Shown here piece after piece: positions 1 through 5,954 of a stretch of 6,966 nt of DNA. The first letter of the stretch is position 1; each line of letters begins with the position of its first letter. The translations under genes and the position numbers were made by a program. Under the pieces are notes generated by a model. The model was not told where the DNA came from, ran no database searches, and saw only the letters and a list, made by a program, of their open reading frames with translations. This DNA is from Oscillospiraceae bacterium. Its GTDB lineage: Bacteria > Bacillota > Clostridia > Oscillospirales > Ruminococcaceae. Location of the stretch: NCBI GenBank assembly GCA_031285645.1, contig JAITVU010000036.1:1-6966 (forward strand). Direction: 5' to 3'.

Positions 1-1649
1 GCTTCCTTAATGCGCGGCATAATTTTAGGCAGCGAGATTCCGCCGTAGCCGATGGCGGCCAAAAACTCCTCCAGGCTGTTGAGGCGCTGACTTTTGGTAA
101 TGCGCCGCAGGAAACCCTCCACCTGCTCGGGTTCGAGCAGAATGTTGTTGCGCCGGAACTCCCGCTCAATTTCCGCGCGCCCCTGCTGGATATTCTCCTC
201 GCGCCTCTCGCGCTTAAACCAGCCGCGAATCTTGTTGCGCGTACTCGCGGTCTTGACTATCTTTATCCAGTCGCGGCTCGGGCCGTGGCCCTTTGCGCCG
301 GTGGTGATGATGTTGACTATCATCCCCGTCTGCACCTTGGTATCCAGCGAGACCATGCGCCCGTCAATCTTCGCTCCTATCATGCGGTTGCCTACCTCGG
401 AGTGAATCGCGTAGGCAAAGTCGATAACCGTAGCGCCCGCCGGCAGCACGATGACGTCGCCCTTGGGGGTAAAGACAAACACCTCGTCCGCCGCGAGGTC
501 GGATTTGATGGATCCGAGCAGATCCTGCACGTCCACCGTATCCTTCTGCGATTCGAGCAGTTGGCGCACCCAGGCGATCTTCTCCTCCAGCGAATCCTTG
601 CCCTTGATGCCGGCCTTGTACTTCCAGTGCGCCGCAATGCCGTATTCGGCGGTGTGGTGCATATCCCAGGTGCGGATCTGCACCTCAAACGGCACGGCTT
701 CCTTGTCGAACACCGTTGTGTGCAGGCTCTGGTACATATTCGGTTTGGGCGTGGAGATATAATCTTTGAAGCGGTTGGGGATGGGCCTGAACATATCGTG
801 GATCTCTCCAAAGATATGATAGCACTCCGTGATGGTATTCACGATGATGCGGATAGCATAAATATCGTAAATTTCATCGTAGGAACGGCCCTGCATATAC
901 ATTTTGCGGTATATGCCGAAAATACTCTTGACACGGCCCTCGACAAAGACGTCGTCGTAACGCTCGCTCAGGCGCTGTGTAATTTTCGCCTTGATGTTAT
1001 CCAGGAAAAGATGCCGTTCATCCCGCTTCATATTGAGCTGGCTCTCTATTTCCTTATACGCGACGGGATCGAGGTAACTCAGCGAAATATCCTCGAGTTC
1101 CTCTTTGATCGCGCGGATACCGAGCCTGTGCGCGATGGGCGCGTAGACTTCCATGGTTTCAAGCGCGGTATCGCGGCGCTTCTGTTCCGGGCGCACGCCG
1201 ATTGTGCGCATATTGTGCAGGCGGTCCGCCAGCTTGATGATGATGACGCGCACATCCTGCGCGATGGCCATCAGCATTTTCCGGATATTCTCGGCCTGGT
1301 ACTCCTCCTTGGTCGAGAAGGGGATTTTGCGCAGCTTCGTTACGCCGTCCACGAGCAGGGCGGTCTCCTCGCCGAATTTACGCCTGATGGTGCCGAGAGA
1401 GACATGGGTGTCCTCCACCACGTCGTGGAGCAGCGCCGCCGTGAGCGAATCGGTATCCATGCCGAGATCGGCCAGGATCATCGCCACTGCCACGGGATGC
1501 GAGATATAAGGCTCGCCGGAATCCCGGAACTGCCCCTCGTGGGCTTTTTCGGCCAGCGCGTAGGCCTCCCCGATTTTGGAGGTATCGTACTGCGCGTCGT
1601 TTAATTTTATCACTTTAAGTAAATCTTCAAATCCGTACAGTTCGGACAT
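1..1649 (-). CDS. rel: Bifunctional (p)ppGpp synthetase/hydrolase, RelA/SpoT family (C-terminal part off the window)
   Basis: Cytoplasmic stringent-response enzyme that makes (p)ppGpp from ATP and GTP/GDP and also hydrolyses it. The minus-strand frame is open from ATG 1649 to the left edge: 549 codons of a family usually 720-750 residues long. Seen in order: an HD hydrolase domain (about 20-180) with H51, the HDVVED motif (H75, D76, E79, D80) and D142 in ADRLHNMRT; a synthetase domain (about 230-345) with RFKD 293-296, YQSLHT 306-311 and EVQIRT 322-327; and a TGS domain from about residue 388 (VFVFTPKGDV). The helical, zinc-finger/CC and ACT regions would lie beyond position 1. RFKD is the RxKD form typical of bifunctional Rel, not the ExDD of monofunctional RelA, and the hydrolase residues are intact, so both activities are expected (inference). 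The start is set by AGGAGG at 1657-1662, 7 nt upstream. Located 136 nt downstream of recJ, a common Firmicutes neighbour. The symbol relA is also used. Confidence 0.97.
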   Translation of the reverse strand, partial: MSELYGFEDLLKVIKLNDAQYDTSKIGEAYALAEKAHEGQFRDSGEPYISHPVAVAMILADLGMDTDSLTAALLHDVVEDTHVSLGTIRRKFGEETALLVDGVTKLRKIPFSTKEEYQAENIRKMLMAIAQDVRVIIIKLADRLHNMRTIGVRPEQKRRDTALETMEVYAPIAHRLGIRAIKEELEDISLSYLDPVAYKEIESQLNMKRDERHLFLDNIKAKITQRLSERYDDVFVEGRVKSIFGIYRKMYMQGRSYDEIYDIYAIRIIVNTITECYHIFGEIHDMFRPIPNRFKDYISTPKPNMYQSLHTTVFDKEAVPFEVQIRTWDMHHTAEYGIAAHWKYKAGIKGKDSLEEKIAWVRQLLESQKDTVDVQDLLGSIKSDLAADEVFVFTPKGDVIVLPAGATVIDFAYAIHSEVGNRMIGAKIDGRMVSLDTKVQTGMIVNIITTGAKGHGPSRDWIKIVKTASTRNKIRGWFKRERREENIQQGRAEIEREFRRNNILLEPEQVEGFLRRITKSQRLNSLEEFLAAIGYGGISLPKIMPRIKE

Positions 1650-1682
1650 AACAATACCTCCTTTGATGTTTTGTCTGTTGCC

Positions 1683-1725
1683 CGCCTTTCCTTGAACACT
1701 TCAATGTATGGTCCGGAGAAAGGCG
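1683..1725 (-). promoter_or_regulatory. Imperfect hairpin in the rel 5' leader
   Basis: On the transcribed strand CGCCTTTC (1725-1718) and GAAAGGCG (1690-1683) form a perfect 8-bp stem. One extra C-G pair is possible past a bulged base, and a nested 5-bp stem TTGAA/TTCAA (1692-1704) has a 3-nt loop. No T-run follows, so it does not look like an intrinsic terminator for recJ. It lies 20 nt upstream of the rel SD and downstream of a TATAAT box, so it would sit in the rel leader. No known riboswitch class is recognised. A role in mRNA stability or translation is only inference. Confidence 0.4.
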
Positions 1726-1763
1726 ATTGACCCTCTTTTTTCATTGTTCATGTTTCTTGCTCT

Positions 1764-1769
1764 ATTATA
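1764..1769 (-). promoter_or_regulatory. Candidate -10 box for a rel promoter
   Basis: A perfect TATAAT lies on the minus strand in the recJ-rel gap, about 115 nt upstream of the rel start. No convincing -35 is present 16-18 nt upstream (the sequence there is GC-rich, near CGCGTA), and there is no TG extension. It may be a weak internal promoter or chance. No terminator is visible after recJ, so read-through from recJ is also plausible. Confidence 0.35.
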
Positions 1770-1785
1770 CTATGCAAACGGGGCC

Positions 1786-3816
1786 TTACGCGCGCAAAGC
1801 ACTTAAAATTGACGACTGCGCCAGATCGGCCCTGGGCGCGCCGGCTACAATCCCAAACCGGGCGCCGTCCTTTTCTATCAGCTTCATTTCAAGTAAAACG
1901 TCAAGGGCAATGCGCATGCGGCAGAAATCAACACCGCTTTCCCGGATCCCGTAATAAATATCCTCATAATCCCCCCGGCAGGCGGGCCTGCTCTTAATAT
2001 GCCTGTAGACAACGGCGATATCCTCCCGGGCGGGCGTGATCTCTTCCTTTGCGCAGTGCGCGCCGTATTCCGCCCTGAGATGGCTCATATAACGCCCAAA
2101 AGCGCTGATTAAATTCTCCTGGTCGACTCCTTGCGGGCGCATGTCTTTGATGCGCACCGACAGCTGCGGCGACCCGTTCCATTCACCAGCCGACACCCCG
2201 GCCAGCACATCGGTGACATCGCCCACTTTGTAGGGCAGCTCCTTTTCCGGCATGCTGAAGTAGACGGCGTAAAACAAATGATTGCCAAACTGGAAGCGGA
2301 TACGCACATGTTTGCCGTCCGACGTGGGGTATATGCCCTCAATACGCAGGCCCGGCAGCATGAATACGGGCGCCTCGTTGCCCGCGCCAAATGGCTCAAG
2401 CACCGAAAGCTTCCCGACGGCGTCTATATTTAAATCTTCGGGTTCCATAATGTAATCGGCCCTGAATTCGACAACCGGCATAACAGGATACCGCTCGGCC
2501 GCGTGGCGTTCAATGGCCTGATGAAAGGCAGGCAGGTCATCGGCGGCAAGCGTCAGCCCGGCCGCCAGTTTATGCCCCCCGTACTGCGTCAGCTTTTCGC
2601 CGCAGGCCGAAATGGCCTCAATGAGCGAAAAGCCCTCGATACTGCGCCCCGATCCCCGGGCGACGCCGTCGTCGACTGAAAACACAATACAGGGCTTCGC
2701 GTATTTTTCCATCATCCGGGCGGCGACAATCCCCACAACGCCGTGGTGCCATCCCGCGCCGCTTACAATAAGCATCCTGCCGTTGAGCATGGCGGGATCT
2801 GATGCAATTTGGGCTGTGATCTCGGTGAGAATTGAGTCCTCAATATTTTTACGCGCGGCGTTTTGCTCATTGATCATGGCCGCCGTTTCCGCCGCGAAGT
2901 CGGGATCGTCGGTCAGTAAAAGCTCGATCGCGTCGTCCGCGGTCCCCATGCGGCCACAGGCGTTGATGCGGGGAATCAGGCCGAACGCGGCGGATTCCCC
3001 CGTTATGGTCTTCCCCGAAAGGCCGCTCGCTTCGATCAGCGCGTTGATGCCGGCATTGTCCGTGTTGGCAAGGCGGTCAAGGCCGTGCTTGACGATCACC
3101 CTGTTTTCGTCTGTGAGCGTCACAACGTCGGCGACGGTGCCCAGCGCCACAATATCCGAATAATACTCGAGCAGTTCAAGCCCGTCCGCGTCTTCAAGCG
3201 CGCATATCAGCTTAAAGGCCACGCCGACGCCCGCGAGATCCTTAAAGCGGCTGGGGCAGTCGCTCCTGTGGGGGTTAACAACGGCGACGGCGGCGGGGAG
3301 TGTATCCCTCGGCGTGTGGTGGTCGGTGATCACAATATCAATACCGAGCGTATTGGCGTATAAAACTTCCTCATGCGCGGATATTCCGTTATCGACCGTA
3401 ACAATCAGGTCAACCTTTTGTTGTTTTAAAATGTCAATAGCGCCTTTATTAAGGCCGTCTCCCTCTTTTTCGCGGCTGGGGACGTAATAAATCACGTCGG
3501 TTCCCACCGACTGGAAATAACTGGTGAGCAGGGCCGTCGCCGTGATGCCGTCGCAGTCGTAATCCCCGTAAACGGCGATCCGCTCCTCATTTTCCATAGC
3601 ATCCCTGATGCGCGCCACCGCTTTATCCATATCCTTGATGGTATCATGCGCGTCAAGCACGCCATCAGACGCAAAAAAAGCGTCGATCCCCGCTTTATCC
3701 GACACGCCTCTGGCGGCCAGAACCGCGCATACGAGACTGTCTTTACCTGTCTGGCCACTGAGCGCCTGAATGTCAGCGCGTTCAATATCAGGCATAATCC
3801 ATCGCCTTATTGCCAA
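1786..3816 (-). CDS. recJ: Single-stranded-DNA-specific 5'-3' exonuclease RecJ
   Basis: Degrades single-stranded DNA 5' to 3' in recombinational, mismatch and base-excision repair, using divalent metal. Numbering from ATG 3822, the DHH domain has YGDYDCDG (D87, D89, D91), D144 in VTVDNG, DHH 167-169, the FKDLAGVGVAFK segment (193-204) and TVAD ending at D232. The DHHA1 domain has GWHHGVVGIVA (357-367), RGSGRS (389-394) and GGHKLAAG (415-422). An OB-like region (about 450-560) and an unassigned C-terminal part of about 110 residues follow. All core motifs are intact. Start: ATG 3822 abuts the only good SD (GGAGG, 3824-3828) with 1 nt spacing, which is too close. TTG at 3816 (codon 3) sits 7 nt from it and keeps the RRW stretch common at RecJ N-termini, so I prefer TTG; ATG 3795 (codon 10) has a weaker SD. 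Length 676 residues. It has its own promoter at 4021-4049. Confidence 0.96.
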   Translation of the reverse strand: MAIRRWIMPDIERADIQALSGQTGKDSLVCAVLAARGVSDKAGIDAFFASDGVLDAHDTIKDMDKAVARIRDAMENEERIAVYGDYDCDGITATALLTSYFQSVGTDVIYYVPSREKEGDGLNKGAIDILKQQKVDLIVTVDNGISAHEEVLYANTLGIDIVITDHHTPRDTLPAAVAVVNPHRSDCPSRFKDLAGVGVAFKLICALEDADGLELLEYYSDIVALGTVADVVTLTDENRVIVKHGLDRLANTDNAGINALIEASGLSGKTITGESAAFGLIPRINACGRMGTADDAIELLLTDDPDFAAETAAMINEQNAARKNIEDSILTEITAQIASDPAMLNGRMLIVSGAGWHHGVVGIVAARMMEKYAKPCIVFSVDDGVARGSGRSIEGFSLIEAISACGEKLTQYGGHKLAAGLTLAADDLPAFHQAIERHAAERYPVMPVVEFRADYIMEPEDLNIDAVGKLSVLEPFGAGNEAPVFMLPGLRIEGIYPTSDGKHVRIRFQFGNHLFYAVYFSMPEKELPYKVGDVTDVLAGVSAGEWNGSPQLSVRIKDMRPQGVDQENLISAFGRYMSHLRAEYGAHCAKEEITPAREDIAVVYRHIKSRPACRGDYEDIYYGIRESGVDFCRMRIALDVLLEMKLIEKDGARFGIVAGAPRADLAQSSILSALRA

Positions 3817-3822
3817 CGCCAT

Positions 3823-4014
3823 TCCTCCATAGTCAAATTAACCTTCCCGCGGCAAAAACATCATGGCAACCGCCTTGGCCACGGTATCAGAACCCCATGA
3901 AACGCATCCGCACTGCCGGTAAACCGGCATCCCATATCAATTTTCTTGCACAACCCGGACCCGGACACCTATATATCAAAAACCTAACAGGCATTTTCCA
4001 TGACAAATTTCGAT
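3823..4014 (-). other. Long recJ 5' leader without a recognised gene
   Basis: From the promoter at 4021-4049 a transcript would start near 4014, giving a leader of about 190 nt before recJ. It holds a short perfect hairpin at 3914-3929 (TGCCGGT and ACCGGCA around 2 nt), a tandem TCCGGG-TCCGGG repeat (around 3955-3966), and weak dyads near 3868-3885. I see no ORF with a good SD beyond a 6-codon ATG-TGA frame, no T-tract terminator, and no T-box, SAM, TPP, ydaO or c-di-GMP riboswitch signature. What the leader does is unknown. Confidence 0.4.
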
Positions 4015-4020
4015 CATATT

Positions 4021-4049
4021 ATTTTAGCATTTTTTTGCTTTCTTTTCAA
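4021..4049 (-). promoter_or_regulatory. Sigma-A type promoter for recJ
   Basis: On the minus strand TTGAAA (4044-4049) and TAAAAT (4021-4026) are separated by exactly 17 nt. TGC directly precedes the -10, giving an extended -10 element. The spacer is A-rich. It points at recJ and lies downstream of the terminator of the preceding gene, so recJ and probably rel form a separate transcription unit. This is the best promoter match in the window. Confidence 0.75.
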
Positions 4050-4070
4050 CTGAGGCATTTTTAAGGGCTC

Positions 4071-4108
4071 TGTTTTCCAAATGGAAACACGGGTTTTCCG
4101 GGAAAAAC
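4071..4108 (-). repeat. Two adjacent TTTTCC/GGAAA palindromes upstream of the recJ promoter
   Basis: Two related dyads lie side by side on the plus strand. The first is TTTCC-AAAT-GGAAA (4074-4087) within a longer GTTTTCC run; the second is TTTTCC-G-GGAAAA (4094-4106). They lie 22-59 nt upstream of the -35 of the recJ promoter, and the second overlaps the T-tract of the DUF624 terminator. They could be protein-binding sites or part of the terminator. No regulator is identified. Confidence 0.35.
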
Positions 4109-4133
4109 AATGCCTGCGGCAAAGCCGCAGGCA
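4101..4133 (-). terminator. Intrinsic (rho-independent) terminator of the DUF624 gene
   Basis: A perfect 10-bp GC-rich stem, TGCCTGCGGC (4111-4120) with GCCGCAGGCA (4124-4133), closes on a 3-nt loop. On the minus strand it is followed by TTGTTTTTCC. It begins 23 nt after the stop codon of the DUF624 gene and fits a classical intrinsic terminator in that direction. It separates the spoIIM/DUF624 side from recJ-rel. Confidence 0.92.
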
Positions 4134-4156
4134 CTGACCATATTCAGCGTATCAGA

Positions 4157-4921
4157 CTATGCCTCTTCCCCTTCTCTGATGATCTGCTCATCCGAGAACA
4201 CGCTCTCGTCGCGGGTTTCCGCCTGTGCCGCGAGATAGGGATCAATGGAATATTTCTGAACCCCGCGGTAAGAGTTGTAGACGATAATAAAACCGATAAA
4301 GGCAAAGCCGATCAAAAGATAAATCAGGTAGCCGAGAAAATACACATACCACAGCGCAAACATTGTGACGGCGACAAAAATCAGCGTGAAAATATTGGAC
4401 TTAAAACATATGGCCGACATAATCAGTCCGTTTTTGATGATGGCCTTAAGCGGCAGGTCCAGCGTAACAATCATGAGGAAAATATAAAAATTCGCGAATA
4501 TAAAGATCACGGCGAGAATCAGGACCAGAGCCGCCGCCGCATACATCCAGGCGTGCTCGGACGCGTTCAGAAAATAAAACTGCCACGCGACATAGAGCGG
4601 AACGGCCACCGCCGCAAAGATCAACTCATAAATCAGCGATTGTTTCAAATTTGATTTAAACGCATCCCAAAAATCCGAGAAGAGAAAAACCGGCCTCTCG
4701 TTGGCATAGTTGCGCAATACATAAGTCATACCCGCGACGGCGGGGCCGATTGTCACAATCGGTATGCAAAAAAGCACGAACAATAAATTGAGTTGTATGA
4801 GCTTCCAGAATTTGCGCTGGACAAGGACAAAAAAATGCACGAAGTGCGATTGTTTAGGCTCGTCCTTGCGCACGCCCTTGCCCGGTTTTGTATAGTCGAA
4901 CAATCCAAAGAAACCTGCCAT
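4157..4921 (-). CDS. YesL/DUF624 family integral membrane protein
   Basis: Multi-pass cytoplasmic-membrane protein of the DUF624 (YesL-like) family; its biochemical role is not established. From ATG 4921 it has 254 residues. The N-terminal FGLFDYTKPGKGVRKDEP segment, then RKFWKLIQLNLLFVLFCIP and TIGPAVAGMTYVLRN leading into SDFWDAFK (82-89), are the familiar conserved features of clostridial members. Hydrophobic segments lie near 43-68, 97-118, 126-152 and 177-215, the last long enough for two helices; the tail (225-254) is polar and acidic. The frame is open to ATG 5002, but those 27 extra residues do not resemble the family and lack a well-spaced SD, whereas ATG 4921 has GGGGGA ending 7 nt upstream. 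Some relatives sit beside sugar-utilisation genes; no transport or carbohydrate gene is visible here. It ends at a strong terminator and follows spoIIM by 186 nt. Confidence 0.87.
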   Translation of the reverse strand: MAGFFGLFDYTKPGKGVRKDEPKQSHFVHFFVLVQRKFWKLIQLNLLFVLFCIPIVTIGPAVAGMTYVLRNYANERPVFLFSDFWDAFKSNLKQSLIYELIFAAVAVPLYVAWQFYFLNASEHAWMYAAAALVLILAVIFIFANFYIFLMIVTLDLPLKAIIKNGLIMSAICFKSNIFTLIFVAVTMFALWYVYFLGYLIYLLIGFAFIGFIIVYNSYRGVQKYSIDPYLAAQAETRDESVFSDEQIIREGEEA

Positions 4922-5015
4922 TCCATATCCCCCAGACCATTGGTCGCGTACCTGTTTTCCCGCCTGCTTCTCCTGAATATACATAGACCCCGGCCTGTCC
5001 AAAGCCTCAAGGCCC

Positions 5016-5055
5016 TATGGCAGCAATGGATACCCTGTCAGAACCGGCTGCCATA
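5016..5055 (-). repeat. Perfect 9-bp inverted repeat upstream of the DUF624 gene
   Basis: TATGGCAGC (5016-5024) and GCTGCCATA (5047-5055) are perfect reverse complements separated by 22 nt. They lie about 95-135 nt upstream of the preferred DUF624 start, between it and the AT-rich dyad at 5065-5101. On the transcribed strand they could form a hairpin in the leader; no T-run follows. As DNA the two arms could also be operator half-sites. Function unknown. Confidence 0.45.
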
Positions 5056-5064
5056 TTTTAAAAC

Positions 5065-5101
5065 TATAAACAAATAAAATTTATTGCTTTATTTGTTTAT
5101 A
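5065..5101 (-). repeat. Perfect 14-bp AT-rich inverted repeat just after spoIIM
   Basis: TATAAACAAATAAA (5065-5078) and TTTATTTGTTTATA (5088-5101) pair perfectly over 14 bp around a 9-nt loop. The repeat begins 6 nt after the spoIIM stop codon. On the minus strand it is followed by GTTTTAAAAT. With only one G-C pair in the stem and a 4-T run it would be a weak intrinsic terminator. It could equally be an operator in front of the DUF624 gene. A TAAAAT -10-like box (5055-5060) lies next to it without a matching -35. Confidence 0.6.
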
Positions 5102-5107
5102 TCTATT

Positions 5108-5746
5108 CTACCCTAAAATGATGAAATTTGCAAATACAGAATACAGCGCGGCTTCCAAAAAAGCCGCCAGGACACAGACAACCGCCGCCACAAAAAAACG
5201 CGCGATATACAGCCTGAGCGGATAGGGTTCGTGTTCCTTCCCGCGCATACCGGAAAAAAAGCTGGCGGACAACTTCAGCGCCTCCTTGACGCAGAACAGG
5301 ATAGCGATGGTTGAAAGCAGCATGCCGGGAAACATGAACACACCGACATAAGCCGCCGCCTGCGCGCCGTAGCTGCCGTAAAGCGACGCGACGGAAAACC
5401 CGAATCCAAGCCCCTTGAAAAGCGGCATGGCGATCTCCACAGGCTGGAAAATGGCGCAAAAACCGCATATAAAGAGGGCCCCGACAAAAAACAGCGACGA
5501 AAACGAGGCGGACGCAAATATCTGGGCAAAACCCTGTGACCGGCGTTTTTCTACGAAGCCGTCCACAACGCGCACCAGCAGCGCCAGCGTCTCCTCCCCG
5601 GCCGAGCCCAGCAGAAGCACGCCCGCCAGCACACCCGCCAGAAAAAGAAAGCCGAGTCCGATCAGCATGTGATTCTTTTTTGTGTAATGGGACAAATACC
5701 TGGCGTAGTACCGGCCCCGACCGCTTTTACGTGTATTCTTTGACAT
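5108..5746 (-). CDS. spoIIM: Stage II sporulation protein M (SpoIIM/DUF95 family membrane protein)
   Basis: In Bacillus SpoIIM belongs to the DMP complex (SpoIID, SpoIIM, SpoIIP) that remodels septal peptidoglycan during forespore engulfment; it is a membrane protein that recruits the partner enzymes. This protein has 212 residues, close to the family length. The N-terminus is basic and cytoplasmic (about 1-25), followed by hydrophobic segments near 26-48, 82-101, 105-125, 131-155 and 180-211. The pattern of FxxG-type helices, a loop with KGLGFGFSVASLYG (111-124), FPGMLLST (139-146) and a last helix ending at the C-terminus matches SpoIIM. Start ATG 5746 has a GGGGG SD (5753-5757) at 6 nt spacing. 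It lacks the nudix/xerD/fur neighbours seen in Bacillus. The family also includes non-sporulation DUF95 proteins, so the specific role rests on family resemblance. Confidence 0.85.
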   Translation of the reverse strand: MSKNTRKSGRGRYYARYLSHYTKKNHMLIGLGFLFLAGVLAGVLLLGSAGEETLALLVRVVDGFVEKRRSQGFAQIFASASFSSLFFVGALFICGFCAIFQPVEIAMPLFKGLGFGFSVASLYGSYGAQAAAYVGVFMFPGMLLSTIAILFCVKEALKLSASFFSGMRGKEHEPYPLRLYIARFFVAAVVCVLAAFLEAALYSVFANFIILG

Positions 5747-5752
5747 TTTCGT

Positions 5753-5796
5753 CCCCCATATAACAGTATTAACCCCCCATCTGGCTGTATAGGGGG
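5753..5796 (-). promoter_or_regulatory. Possible SD-sequestering switch before spoIIM
   Basis: On the transcribed strand CCCCCTATA (5796-5788) can pair with the true SD region TATATGGGGG (5762-5753), 9 bp with one bulged T, covering the spoIIM SD. The same CCCCCTAT can instead pair with the nearer ATGGGGG (5780-5774), 7 bp with one bulge, leaving the SD free. The two pairings exclude each other. This is a base-pairing observation only; no ligand or regulator is known. Confidence 0.35.
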
Positions 5797-5799
5797 CTA

Positions 5800-5862
5800 T
5801 ACCTGAACGCGCCCCGGCTCACAGGCCCGTATGGCCGGTTTGCATCGGCCGGCGCGTTGGTA
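5800..5862 (-). promoter_or_regulatory. Structured RNA candidate in the spoIIM leader
   Basis: A long bulged dyad spans 63 nt. On the transcribed strand TACC, AACGCGCC and GGC (5862-5848) pair with GCC, GGCGCGTT and GGTA (5818-5800), interrupted only by a 2-nt GG bulge and a 2-nt CA bulge: 15 pairs. The 29-nt apical region has a further GGCC-ATACG-GGCC hairpin. No T-tract follows, so it is not an ordinary terminator. It does not match a riboswitch class I recognise. It lies about 55-115 nt upstream of the spoIIM start. Confidence 0.45.
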
Positions 5863-5917
5863 CTACTATATATATGCGGTCCAGGGCAAGGCTAGTACTT
5901 TGTCCACCCGTGGAATG

Positions 5918-5948
5918 AAAAGCGGAAAAATCCCCGTCGAGCGCTTTT
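5918..5948 (-). terminator. Weak terminator-like hairpin after proC
   Basis: On the minus strand AAAAGCG (5948-5942) and CGCTTTT (5924-5918) form a 7-bp stem around a 17-nt loop, starting 6 nt after the proC stop, with CATT following. The stem is short and A/U-rich, so termination would be weak. It is the only candidate between proC and spoIIM other than the large dyad at 5800-5862. Confidence 0.3.
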
Positions 5949-5954
5949 AAAACA

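Noticed and set aside
285..1604. A long plus-strand open frame of 439 codons.
   Set aside because: It lies entirely antisense to rel, whose translation contains all RelA/SpoT motifs. The plus-strand product is rich in H, D, R and L, as expected of an antisense shadow, and resembles no family I know.
1650..1785. Possible apt gene or small ORF between recJ and rel, expected from the usual gene order.
   Set aside because: The gap is 136 nt, too short for apt, and no minus-strand frame with an SD is present apart from rel itself.
2612..3163. A plus-strand open frame of 183 codons inside recJ.
   Set aside because: It is antisense to the DHH/DHHA1 core of recJ, low in complexity (S, A, I, P rich), and has no supporting SD or family resemblance.
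3810..4064. Small plus-strand frames in the recJ upstream region, including one of 84 codons.
   Set aside because: They overlap the recJ promoter and leader in the opposite sense, have no good SD, and encode nothing recognisable.
5800..5862. Fluoride (crcB) or c-di-GMP riboswitch, suggested by GATGCAAACC and GGCC-ATA segments.
   Set aside because: The required conserved bases of those classes are not in the right order and the long closing stem does not fit, so I report it only as an unassigned structure.
5863..5880. TATATATA stretch as a -10 box for spoIIM, or a sigma-E promoter.
   Set aside because: No -35 at 16-18 nt spacing and no sigma-E pair at 13-15 nt spacing could be found, so no promoter is called.
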